NCBI GenBank assembly: GCA_013398955.1
Contig: VWPU01014024.1
Location: 1-64,000 of the forward strand
Length of the DNA: 64,000 bases
Reading direction: 5' to 3'
Origin: Callaeas wilsoni
Taxonomy: Eukaryota; Chordata; Aves; Passeriformes; Callaeidae
This document shows positions 25,280 to 61,439 of the stretch, piece by piece. The notes beneath the pieces were generated by a model, which ran no database searches, was not told the origin of the DNA, and worked only from the letters and a program-made list of their open reading frames with translations. Position numbers and translations under genes: made by a program. Numbering within the stretch: position 1 is the first letter of the stretch; the number at the start of each line of letters is the position of its first letter.

Positions 25280-25975
25280 ACCATAAATATGACAACTTTA
25301 TTAAAATATACATATGAGTACAAATTAATGATTATATGGATAAAGTTCACTGTCTGTAAACAAATATATTAAAAAAGAGCACGTCTTTTTTGTGATATAA
25401 AGTGCAGTTATGTTTCCATATTATATACAATATGTCAGCATCGGGGGGGGAGGGTTGTAAGGACTATGAAACTAACATTTGATTATAAGATAAAATTCTC
25501 TGAAAAAGTATACACCTACATATTACAAAAAAGGGCTTGAGTTCATTTAACAAACGAGGACGAGCTTCCCACCACGTTAATTCAGCTAACGAGAGCGTGC
25601 AGGTCTTGGGATAAAGCAGGAGAGAGGCACCAACCCCCTTTTGTGACGGGAAACTTGCACTTCCCAGAGTTCACGCCTTCCCCTCGCCAACCCCAACCTT
25701 GCACCGAGGGAGGAAACCAAAGGACAAGACCTTGGGTGTAGCTGGAGTTTGGGAGGGGGAATCAAATATACACGACTTTATGTACAGCTCTGCTCCCGGG
25801 GGGCTCCCGACGTCCGCCGGCTCAGCGCCGCGCCGGCACCGGCCCTCTGCTCGGGACCAGGAGAGGGGTTCTGCTTCGGTGGGGACATCAAAACCAGGCC
25901 AAAAGCATCCTTGTCAGCAGCGTGAGGGATGTGTGGCTAAGTGGAAGGTGGAGCCCTGGCTGAGGCAGCCCGGCC
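25280..25975 (-). other. ADAMTSL2: ADAMTSL2 3' UTR (approximate)
   Basis: Runs from the stop codon at 25976-25978 to the AATAAA at 25297-25302. The distal half is AT-rich. It holds GCACTTTA (complement of 25398-25405), a canonical eight-base match to the miR-17 family seed, and TGTTTACA (complement of 25355-25362), the same for miR-30. A C-run occurs at the complement of 25443-25450. Confidence 0.6.
25297..25302 (-). terminator. ADAMTSL2: Poly(A) signal of ADAMTSL2
   Basis: TTTATT on the plus strand is AATAAA on the minus strand, about 675 bp beyond the ADAMTSL2 stop codon, in an AT-rich 3' UTR end. No earlier strong hexamer is obvious on this strand. Confidence 0.65.
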
Positions 25976-51088
<25,113 letters not shown>

Positions 51089-52596
51089 CCTAGAAAGCAA
51101 CCAAACACTGCACTAAGCACAACTCCCACCCAGGCCCATGGCCAGCAGCAGGGGCTGCCTGGTTCCAGAGCTCACGCCTGCTCCAGCCTTCCCGCTCAGC
51201 TCGGTGACACCAAGCACCAGTGACGGCAGGGGGGTCGAGGCTGAAGTTTTATTTAATTAATAGAACCATCAGCATGGTACGGGTTCGCTTCCCAGCTCGG
51301 TTTTTATCTGTCAAACCACAGCTTCGCACTGGTTTCCAGTGGCTGCACCTGACACTGCTCCAAGGCTGTCTTGGAAGGGAGCCTGGCTTACACCGAAGCG
51401 AGCGCTGCACGGTGAGGAGCCAGAAGTGCTCCTGGATCTATAAAAGCAAAGCATTTAAATATCCCCATTTACAGGACTGCTCCTGGAAGAAAGAGATGAA
51501 AGGCTTCAAAAACAAAAAAATGCAATTAACAGCCATTATTCGTCCTTTTTTTCATTTCTTCCACTCCAATTCCCCTCGGTTCCCAGGGAAGACGCCTGTT
51601 CTTATAGAAAAGACACGACCCACAATTAAAGAGCAGAAATGAAGTATCCCAAGTGTCAGCCTTTCATCTCTTTCTCCATCTGCCTCATGAAAGGGAATAA
51701 CTCAGAATGGCATTTTCTTAAATAAAACCCAGCTCAAAACCACAATACGTTTTATTGTGAACCTCCCCGCAAGAGCCAGAAAGGAGCAGGTTTCAGGAAA
51801 TCATGCTTCCAGGCAATCAAAGCAGCTCATGTCTGTAAGAAAAAGAAAGAAAAAATATCCTCCCCTAAGCTAATTTCCCTTGAAAAGCAGCTAGACGGTA
51901 TCTTTGGGAAGCAGGGGGGTGGGAGAGGTGCTGCTCCTGGGGAGAGAGGGCAGGACTGCAGACCTGCAATATAAAGAGCTTCTTTCCTACTCATTTTTGC
52001 TTGGTTTTTCTTTTTTTTTTTTCCATTTTCTCCTTGCAAAGGTTTTTGTAGCGGTTTTGAAATAGCAGGATTGCCGGCAGTACCAGCCCTGCTTTGCTGT
52101 CTGGCTTAGAAAAATTACCAGAGAGCTTCCAGGTCCCCAAATCCGCTCTGCAATCGCCCTGGGGGAGAGGTCCAGCATGCTAAAGAGACTTTCCAAGAGG
52201 CAGATCCATTGATTAATGGGAGCCCAGAGCGCTTGGCCGGGGATCCCGCGGACAGGTGGCTGAGCCTTGCCTTACACTTGGTTCTCATTAAGGCTCCCAG
52301 ACACTCCTGACTCGAAGCCAATACCAGAGCGCGCTCGGAGTTTATCCTACAGGCGCTCGGGGCTGCGTTAAATGAAGAGAAAATTAAGGGAGGGGGGAGG
52401 GATGTCGCCGAGCAGCATCGCGGAGCCGGTACCGGAGCAGCCCCGCACGGGCGCGGGAGGGCGATGCGGGGCGGGGATGCGGAGCCGGGATGCGGGGCTC
52501 CATCTCCGCGGAGTGGGCAGCGGGGAAGGGTCCGGCAGGGCGCGACCCCCGCGGGGCCGGGATGGGACGGACGGGACGGGACGGGACGGGCCGTAC

Positions 52597-52775
52597 CTGG
52601 CGGCGGCGGGGCCGGGCAGGACGATGCTCCGGGGCCGGGCGGGAGCGGCGGCGGCGCGGAGAGGAGCGGAGCGGAGCAGCGGCGGCCCCAGACGCTCCCT
52701 CCCTCCTTCTCCCTCTCCGACTTCAAAGGGCAGCCAAAAGCGCCGGGGCTTCCAGCGAGGAGGAGCCGCCGCAGT
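52597..52775 (-). other. ADAMTSL2: Predicted untranslated first exon of ADAMTSL2
   Basis: The 3' boundary is a consensus donor on the minus strand, CGCCAG|GTACGG (GT complementary to 52595-52596), in the centre of the CpG island. The 5' boundary is estimated as about 25-30 bp downstream of a TATA-like element at 52801-52808. Other donors in the island are possible. Confidence 0.4.
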
Positions 52776-52800
52776 GGCTCCCCCCAGCCCGCGCCGGCCG

Positions 52801-52808
52801 CTCTTATA
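52801..52808 (-). promoter_or_regulatory. ADAMTSL2: TATA-like element, ADAMTSL2 promoter
   Basis: Minus-strand TATAAGAG inside otherwise CpG-rich sequence (GCCGCTATAAGAGCGGCC). It is the only AT-rich motif in the island core and predicts a start near 52770-52778. Confidence 0.4.
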
Positions 52809-53014
52809 GCGGCGGCGGGGGGGAGGCAGGGGGGAGAGCGGGCGGAATTCACACCTCTCGGCCCGGGATGCCCCCACCCCGGTTAACCCCTCGCCTCCCC
52901 CGGCGCCGGCCCGCGGCCGCCAGCCGGTTTCCTGAGGCGAGACCGGGGGGGCACAGGCGGGGGGAGCCCGCACCGCACGCATGCGTTCCCGCTGGTCCAC
53001 GCAGCGCCGGGCCC

Positions 53015-53470
53015 CCCTGGGCACCCCCGGGACGATGCTGCGCTTCCCCTGCCCGGGGACCCTCCGGAGGATGCTGCGCTTCCCCCGCCCGGAGACCCTC
53101 CGGAGGATGCTCCGCTTACCCCTCCGGGAGGATGCTCCGCTCTCCCCCCCTCCCCGGGCACTCCCTGGGAGGATGCTCCGCTCCCCTCCGCGGGACCCTC
53201 CGGAGGATGCTCCGCTGACCCCTCCGGGAGGATGCTCCGCTCTCCCCCCCTCCCCGGGCACTCCCTGGGAGGATGCTCTGCTCCCCTCCCCGGGACCCGC
53301 GGGAGGATGCTGCACTTCCCCACCCCCGGCCCCCCCCCGGGAGGAGGCTCCGCTCGCCCCCCCGCCCCGGGCACTCCCTGGGAGGATGCTCTGCTCCCCT
53401 CCCCGGGACCCGCGGGAGGATGCTGCACTTCCCTGCCCTCGGCACCCCCCGGGGATGCTGCGCTCCCCTC
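53015..53470. repeat. GC-rich minisatellite upstream of ADAMTSL2
   Basis: Variants of GGAGGATGCTGCGCTTCCCC and GGACCCTCC recur more than ten times. Larger periods are visible: a 100-bp block begins at 53101 and again at 53201, and a ~112-bp block repeats around 53261 and 53373. Proline-, leucine- and glycine-rich frames across it are repeat artefacts. Confidence 0.9.
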
Positions 53471-54889
53471 CTCGGGCGGGAGAACGGTACTTGCTGCCCC
53501 TACCCCTCCGCCCACCCCGTCATTGCAGGTCACCAAAAAACTCCCGGTACTTCCATGGGCATTGTGCAGCTACATCCCGCCTCTGGGATGGCCACGAGGA
53601 TGGATGGATGGATACGGTCTGCCAGGCTTTTAATTTCACTTTCTGCTGAAAAATGAACCAAATTCTCAAGGTCCTGTGCTTTTGGTGCCGTTTGCTAAAG
53701 CTCAGCGCCCGTCTTGGTGCTTGAAACAGTTTTCTGCAATGCAGAAAATGGGGTCAGAAAATCAGCTTGGGGTGTGTCAAGAGCCATTTGGATGGGGACA
53801 AACCCCCTGGCTCAGTGTCAGCCGTGCACAGGCTGTGTCTGATCTGTGTTTGTGTGCCAGGGAGAAATGCCTGTGGGGGAAGAAGGCCACAGCTACAGTG
53901 TGTGCAACCTATATATGATATATGGTATATCTGTCTGTTCTCTGAGGTCTGTACGTGCCAAATGTGGTGACACACATTCCTGTGCCTTCCTCAGCAGCTC
54001 TGAGCAGCCCACCTGAACGATTCCTACATCCCACCAGAGATGCTTCAGCCCCAGCCTTTCCTCCTTCCCTCCTAGACCTGCCCTGCACAGGGCAAAACCA
54101 GTGCTCCCAGCAGGGCACTGCGCTCAAGGCCATCACTGCAGGGTGTCCCACTGGCTGCTCCTGGCCTTTGATGGTGACATTCAGCCCTGTCACCATTTGT
54201 CACAGGCCAGGAGAACCCATCCGCAGGGCCCTGAGGTGACTGTCCCCCCACCATGGGGCACAGTTTCCCGCACAGCTCCCAGTACCCCGCAGAAACCGCG
54301 GCGTTGTTAATTTGGACCCAGTCCTCCCAGGGATGTCTGTGTGACAGAGAATCCGTCCCAAAAAATTTACATGGGAAATGAAGTCTCCTTTTCTGTTTGG
54401 CTAAATGTCTGCCAGCCTGTTCTAATTTACCCAGCCAGGTTGATTTGCAACTTTCAATTTTCCATCGGTTGGCTGTGACCAGGACACTGGGAAAATTTAG
54501 CACTTGAGTTCACCCAACTCCTGCATTTCAAAATATCCCAGCCCGAGACATGCAGGAGAAAACCCTTTCCGTTTTGGAACAACCAGGAGGGAAAAGTCTG
54601 AACACGAGAGGTTTTAAAAGCATCGAATTATTTCACATTGAAAACGCCAGAGCAGCCTGGGTCCCCGTGAGCCCCTGCATCCCCCCAGCCTGGGGGCTGG
54701 GCAGGAGGTGGCCCTCCAGGAGATCCCATCCCTGCGTGACCCCACACCCCATCGTGCTGCAGGGATGCCCTAGGCTGGAGGAGGAATGCCAGAGGGTGGG
54801 AATGCTGATCCTGAGGCAAGGGCTGGGGGAGCTGGCAGCAGGCGAGACACATTCAGTCTGTGCTTCACCAAAAGTTCATCAAAGCCAAA

Positions 54890-54931
54890 GATTTTTTTTT
54901 TTTAATATACTTTTTTCTTTTTTTTTTTTAT
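54890..54931. repeat. T-rich low-complexity tract
   Basis: Two T-runs of about ten to twelve bases separated by AATATAC and a C. No element recognised. Confidence 0.7.
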
Positions 54932-57900
54932 GAAACAGTTGAGATGACTCAGCGGTTTCTGACGCAATCCCCGTTTCATCGGAAAATTCCTAACCAGCTC
55001 CTAGTGGCAACTGATTGCTCCCATAAATCACAGTGTTATCCCTGGCCGCGGCGGCGCGGCTTACGCAGCCCCGGCCCGGCCCCGTGAAATCAGCAGGAGC
55101 GATGCCATCGCCTCAGCGCGAGCAGAACCGGCCCCGAAAACAAACTGCAGCGCAGGGCAGATCCAAACCGCGAGTTTCACATCAGCCAAACCCCGCAGCT
55201 TCAACTCCTGCCACCCCAAAATCCCCAGGGGCAGCGCGGTCCCCAAAGCCCCGGCGCCGTGGGTGCCGCTGCCGGCAGGTACAGCAGTAATCACGGCTGG
55301 CCAGGCTCAGGCAACAGCGGGTTTTATCTCCCAGATTTTGGCAGGAGCGTTAGAAATGATTTGCAGATGTTATTTACTGCTTTTGGGCTCGCAGTAAATT
55401 GAGACAAGATGCACCTGCATGGACAGCGAGAGGCTTTCCCACCCGGGACGGTCGCTGAGGGCTCGTGTTGGACTTTCCCAGGGAAATTTAGGATTTGGAT
55501 GAGAGTCCCTTATCCAGCTCTGCTCCCTGCATCCTGCACTTCGGGTGCTGGGCACTGACCTCCCGGCACTGCCTCAGGACACCGACAGCCACCCCGAGGG
55601 ACACAGAGCAGCCCTGCCCCAGGCAGCTGCCAGGCTTTTCCATCCCAAACCGGTGCCGTGCAGAACTCGGAGTGCAAAAAAAACCAGCGACAGACACTCC
55701 AAAATAACCTTCTCCAGTCGGGGGAGCGTTGCCGACGACTGGCTGCTGGTTTGGCCGGAGAAGTGCCTGTGGAGGAAAGGAGTTTCCTTGGCTGAAATGA
55801 GTTCAACAAAGCACTGGGCTGGGCACTGGTGCTGCTGGCAGGAGCCAGGGATGCTCAGCTGAGTGGAGAAACTCGGGGTTCTGCAGGAGCAGGACCGAGG
55901 GAGGGCTGGAGGATGCCTTTGCTGGGGCAGTTTCACTGTGGCACAGGGATCTCCTCGCTCCTTGGCCCTGAGCAGAGAGTGACAGCCAGCTCTGATCCAG
56001 GCAGGACACACTGCCCTCTTCCCTGTGCTTCCCATGGCATGACACTTTTCCATCCTGACCCAAGCACCAGCTCTTGGACCCGCTGGAGCTGACACGCAGC
56101 ACCCCTGAGCTCCCAGCACATCCCTGGAACAAGCCCTCCATGAACTCTGTGCCACAGGACCTGCTCTTGGTGAGCCAGAGCCATGGATACGGAATTCCAG
56201 CAACTATTTCCCAGCAAAATCAGCCCTTTTCTGCCTCAGCCCTTGGGCTGGCACAGCAGAGGGGATGGCTCTCCTGGAGCCAGGCCCCCTAAAATGCCTG
56301 CCCAGGTCCAGGAGTGTGAGCGTGGTCAGGAGTCTGCTGGCCCAGGACACCCCGGCAGCTCCATTTTCCCTCAGAGATGAGACAACTGATTGGTTTCCTT
56401 CCTTTTGAAGCCTGACTGCAGAAGTGATGCATTTGTTCAACACTTCTGCACAGTTACTGCCAGGCCAGACTGGTGTGGCATGGGCAGATTGAAGCCCTCC
56501 ATGGAGTGTGTGAGGTCCCTGCATGAGCAGAACTTCACCAGGGGGATCAAAGCCCCCCAGAGAGCCCCTGGCAAACAAGAGCTGCAGCTGTGGCCCACCA
56601 CTGGGTAACCAAAACAAGCAGGAGGAGACCAAAAGAAGTGTTCTTCAGAGGCAGAAGAAGTGCTCTGCAGAGCTGGTCCCTTGCAGAGTGACCTGCGGCG
56701 CAGTGTTGGGCAAGGCAGCTCATCCCTGCGTGTCCCCACGCACCGGGGACGGGGCTGATTTATGTCACGTTGGCGTGAGGCTTTCATCCGAGGAGATTTG
56801 CAAAATGTTGAGTCAAACCGAACCAGCCAAAGCCACCGAGCTGCTCTCGCCATCAGATGCCTGTGAAAAATATCTCTGGGCAGTTTGAAAGCCACAAGTG
56901 ACTGCGGTGACCCCAGGTACGGTCATGGCTGTAGAGTTTCAAGGGCTTTAAGAGCCTCTTTTTTCTGTGCAGACTTTAATTTTACCTTTCCCCAAAGGTT
57001 ACACATTCCTGCAAGAACCTGGAAGAGTTTGCAGGCGAGTCAGGCTCGGTTCGAAATTTTAGCTATGCAAAGATTGAAGAAAAAAAAGTACAAAGGCTTT
57101 TCTTTGAAGGGAATGAGTCTGACATGGAAGTTGAGCAGTATTGTGCTGAGGGCCATCAGCTATGCAGCCCTGCCAACCACAGGCATTCAAAATCCGTGAG
57201 TCAGACTCCCCAAAACCCCTAAGACTGGTTTCATTCCCTTTTTGGATTTTGAGCCTTGAAGCATCAGAGCTTCAAGCGTTTCTCTGCAGAAAATGACATT
57301 TTTTTGACTAACAGGGTGAGAGCTGAGACCCTCAACGTCGTTACGGGGCTCCAGGAGTTATGACTGTAAAAAAAAACCCATTAAACACCATGAAATGAGC
57401 AATAAACCCCTGCACTGCCTCCATGAATTTGGCAGTGGGGGGCCACCCCAGGACACCCCAAAGGTAGGAGCGATGGAAAGCTGGCGACAAGAAATCAGAT
57501 GTCCTTATCATTAATGGTGACATGCTTGTCATATGGCAGGACAAGGTGGAGAGGAAAGGGAAGAGAGAAAAAACACTAAGGAAAACAGCAGCAGGGATAC
57601 CTGTGAGGAATATGCATAATGGGTTTATTCAACAGGGAGACAGGAAGGGGGATTTTTTTTTTAAGGGTAAGTATTCAGCTAAAGCTGCCTCAAACGGAGC
57701 CAGGCCTTAGGGAGAATGGATATTTTAAGTGGCAATTTATTCCACTAATAAAATGAGAAGGATGCAGGTGCTTTGGCAGGGCTGGGTGATGGGAGCTGGG
57801 GCTGCAGCAGCGGCCGAGCGAGGGCTCCGGCACAGCTGGTGGCTCTGCCTTTGTGGGGCTCCTTTCCCTGGTGCCAGGGCCCGTGTCTGGGTTCCAGCTG

Positions 57901-60869
57901 GCCACAGAGTGTTCTCCACATCAGCATCTCACCTCCAGCCCTGATCAGAGGCAGCAGTGGTGGGTGGAGAAGTGTTTTATCCATGTGCTGCTGCCATCCC
58001 TTCTCCAGCTGGGCAGGGCAGGGCTCCTGCCCGTGGGCTGCTCCACTCCTGCACCAGGTCCTTCCACATCAGGAGGATTCTTGATAAAAAAAAGACAGGA
58101 AATCTTCACAAACTGGGTGGTGCTGTGCTGTTCAGGTTGCTCAGGGCTCCTCGGGGCTCTGGCACATCAACCTGCCGAGACCAGGCCACCATCCAGCTTC
58201 TCACCATCAGAGTGCACAAGCTGAAGGGTTGTGGGGATGAAAAATGAAACTCTGAAGGGATGGGAGTGCTAAAAACCACTTCGTAGCATCACAGCCCTTC
58301 AAACTGCAAGCCCAGGTAGAACTGCAGCTTCACTCTTGGTTTTTGGGTCACTGTCACCAGTATTTCCAGCCTGGCAGTGACTGGTGACACGCAGCAGAGC
58401 AGGTTTCAATTCTGACCCAGTCTACACCACAGGCAGATGAAAGATCATCCCATACTTATCCCAAGGAGAAAATACTCTCAATACTCTGAGCTGGCACAGC
58501 CCCCTCATCCCCTGTTCCAACATACACTGCTTTCAAACCATCACCCTCATATTAAAAATAAAACAAAACTCTCTGTGTCTCTTTCCTTCGCTGCAACGTC
58601 TGAGTTGAAAGGGTAGAAGTGCTTGCAGAAAGCCATGGTTAATGTTACCCTGGAAGGATCCAGGACAGCATACCAGAACCTGGGTTTGGCATCTGGGAGC
58701 CACTTTTCAGCCATATATATCACCGTTCCTGCGTGCACGCCGGTCCACACGAAATTAGCCCTGTGGAATGCAGATTTAAAATTCCCTTTCCAGCAGCACT
58801 TAAGCGCAGGAGCTAAAATTTGCTCTTTCTCCATTTCCTACCTGTTTAGGAAAGAAGGAACAAAGTCCTGGCCCTTTGTTTTTTGGGTTCCTTCCCGGGA
58901 AGGTTTGCCCAACCCACGTCTGCACCGCGGTGTTCGCAGCCTGAACAAAGACCTTTTAAGCGGCAGCAGCTCCCGCCAGGAGCTCACCACCTGCCTGCCC
59001 CTCTCCTCCCCATTTATTCTGGGGGCTCTTTCTCAATAATAGCTGAAACACGTGTGCAGCCCGGTGGGAGTTTTTTTCCCCCCATGCCTACAGCGCTGGC
59101 TGCAGCCCAACCGCCAGCCCAGGGTGTGCAGCTGGGAGAGAAAAAAAAATAGAATAAAACCCCAACAACCTGTGGAATGTTTTCTTGCTCCTGAGAGCTT
59201 CAACACTTCCCTGCTTGGGGAGTGCCTGCCATGGCTGGCACTTGCTGCATTCAGCAGCCAACGGGGTTTCCTTTCCAGTGGGCGCCAGCTGGATTTTGGG
59301 CAGAGGCTGGGGGTGAGTGGGATGTATTTAACGACTGCTCAGTAGTATTTTTCACCTGATGCCGTTTGCCTTGTGCACAACCACCACCCTTGCACGTCCC
59401 TGTTGCACAACTGCCGTGTCCTCACAAGTGGTGTGGGGGCTGCTTTGCACCCAGACGCGGAGGTTTGTCCTCAGCAGCAGGTTTTGAGCTGTGCTTACAC
59501 CCATCTCAGGGCCACAAAAGCCAGGCAGATGCTGTCTTCACAGCCAGGAATCCAGAGTGGTTTGTGCAACCTCTTAACCCCAAATCTGCTCAAAATCCCC
59601 CTGAGGACAAGTCCTGCTGTGCCCCACGGTGCCTTCCTTGGTCCAAGCAGGCCATGCAGGAATAACACAGAATAACGGATTAATCTGAGAATATGGCCCA
59701 GAAAAGGAGCAAGGTACTTTGGGATGTGCTGGAGCTCTGCTTCCAGCTCAGGGCTGGACGCCTGGGGAGCGTCAGGGTATTTATGTGCTGGCTAGGAGGG
59801 ATTCATTTTCACAGTAAATAGGGACACCAGAGTTTTTCAGTATTTATTGGTCAAGACTCAGTTTTGCAGAGTTTTGTGGTAAGATTCTACCCTGGCCAGG
59901 CAGGAGGGCGGCTGGAGATGCGGTGTGGGCAGCATCCCGCCGAGGGATGCTGCCTGCAGCCAGCCAGGGAATGCGGCTGGTTCCTGCAGCATCAGCTAAA
60001 ACCGGGAGCCCTACCCAGCTCATCTGGGCCGTGCCCCGGGGAAGGCTCTGGGCACAGAGTCAGTGCTTTAATGCTCTGTGCCATTCCCTGCACACACACA
60101 CCCCCTCAGTCCCCCTCCGGAGCCCTTTCCAACGTACTGGAGTGGTTTAAAGAGGATTTTTTTTATATCCGTGCATGCCTGTCTTTCCTCCAGACCCCCT
60201 CCCGGGGGATAGGCGAGCCCGCCCTATCAGCCCCAGAAATGGTGGCTCCTATCACAGCTCCCACCCTCCTCCCCAAAGCCGCAGCCACAAAGGCGCTTGC
60301 TCAAGCGTAGCATTCCTGCTCCCTGTGTCCCGGGAACAGCTGTGCCGAAAGGATGCCGAGAATCCCTGCGAGGCTCCAAGGAAAAGATATTAACGCAGGG
60401 GGGGAGCAGCAGCGATATAATAAAAAGTCATAATAAAAGAGAGAACCACTGAGTGGATTAGCAGCCCAAACGCCGCTTGGCTTTTGGTTTCCTTTCCTCC
60501 AGCTTTTCTGCGCCGCACGACAATCCGCTCAAATTCCTCCAGCCCGGAGACGCTCGGCTCCTGAATTTCAGACAGAACTCCTGGAGGTGGCCAGGCTGCA
60601 AGGGCTGAGGGCACGGCTGGGAAATTTAACTGCACTGAACTCCACCGAGGGCACGTAGGCACAGGCGGCAGGCGTGGGGTGCTGTGTCACACCAGCTCCC
60701 CGATGTCTGCGCCCACTCCACGTGCGCCCCGTGGGGAAAATAAAAGGCAGGTTTGGAGCTGGGTGTGTATTTCTCAAGTACATAAAGGTAGTAGGATACA
60801 TCTCACTGTTCTGAAAAGCCCTGGTGCCTGCCACGTAACAGTTCTTCCTTCGTGGAAGTGCAGAGCAGG

Positions 60870-60962
60870 GAATAATAAAATAATGCAAGGGATCCACAGG
60901 GATCATCAGCTTCAGCTCCTGACCGTGCACAGGACAGCCCCAGGTCCTATCACTGCTCACCA
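60870..60962 (-). mobile_element. Old CR1 LINE remnant
   Basis: GGATCCACAGGGATCATCAG, CTCCTGACCGTGCACAGGAC and AGCCCCAGGTCC resemble the reverse CR1 block seen more clearly at 34.12 kb. Diverged and short. Confidence 0.55.
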
Positions 60963-61222
60963 GAGAGGACAGATCAGTGCCTGGCCCTCCACTTTACGAG
61001 GAAAGAAGATGAATTTTCCCTGCTGGACTGCTTCAGCAGCACTGACCCAGGCTCGACACGGGGGCAGGGAGATGCAGGGGCGGGATGACCCCATGAGGAG
61101 CGAGCAAACCCAGAGTCCTCACCCACCACGTACCCAAATCCAACACCCAGCACAAGGCATGCAAGGACAACATTCCCTTTCACTGCTTTGGAGACACCCA
61201 GCACGATTTTGGGGGCCCAGAG

Positions 61223-61228
61223 CATCTG
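61223..61228 (+). promoter_or_regulatory. MYMK: E-box CATCTG upstream of MYMK
   Basis: CANNTG motif 212 bp before the MYMK ATG. Myomaker transcription is known to be driven by MyoD-family factors through promoter E-boxes. A single hexamer is weak evidence. Confidence 0.3.
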
Positions 61229-61299
61229 CTGCCCGGAGCCACCGGCTGCATCAAGAATTCGGGACGAGGTGGGAGCGAAGGCGGCGGCTGTGGCGGTGG

Positions 61300-61305
61300 C
61301 AGCTG
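61300..61305 (+). promoter_or_regulatory. MYMK: E-box CAGCTG in the MYMK promoter
   Basis: CAGCTG is the preferred MyoD/myogenin core. It lies 135 bp before the ATG and about 40 bp before a TTTAAATTTTAAA sequence (61340-61352) that could act as a TATA-like element. The placement fits the compact E-box promoter described for mammalian MYMK; function is inferred. Confidence 0.45.
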
Positions 61306-61439
61306 TTCCCTGCCCGCAGCCCTCCTGCCACGCAGGGCATTTAAATTTTAAAGCACACTCCCCACGGCTGCTTTCTCCACCACTCCTGCCCAGCTCACAG
61401 AGACCCTGTTCCCGGGAGCCGCTGGCCCACGAGGCACCC

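Larger units (their letters stand above)
52380..53500 (-). promoter_or_regulatory. ADAMTSL2: CpG island and promoter region of ADAMTSL2
   Basis: Dense CpG over about 1.1 kb, upstream of the ADAMTSL2 signal-peptide exon, which itself begins with a splice acceptor. The island therefore must hold the untranslated first exon. Its proximal part contains a (GGGAC)n run at 52564-52590 and GC-rich unique sequence; its distal part is a minisatellite (53.0-53.5 kb). Confidence 0.75.
53500..61299. other. Intergenic region between ADAMTSL2 and MYMK
   Basis: No exon of a known gene recognised. It holds an AT-dinucleotide patch (53911-53931), a T-rich patch (54890-54931), a small CpG-rich patch (55040-55300) and a CR1 remnant (60.87-60.96 kb). 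The two flanking genes are divergent, so this region should contain both promoters' distal control DNA. Short open frames near 58.5 kb (minus strand) and elsewhere have no recognised similarity. Confidence 0.7.

Noticed and set aside
51250..51310. tRNA-like segment with GGGTTCGCTTCCC
   Set aside because: It resembles a T-arm in isolation, but no acceptor stem, anticodon arm or A-box could be placed around it.
52368..53649. Very long frames in both directions over the ADAMTSL2 CpG island
   Set aside because: GC-rich minisatellite and promoter sequence with few stops, low-complexity translations and no conserved motif.
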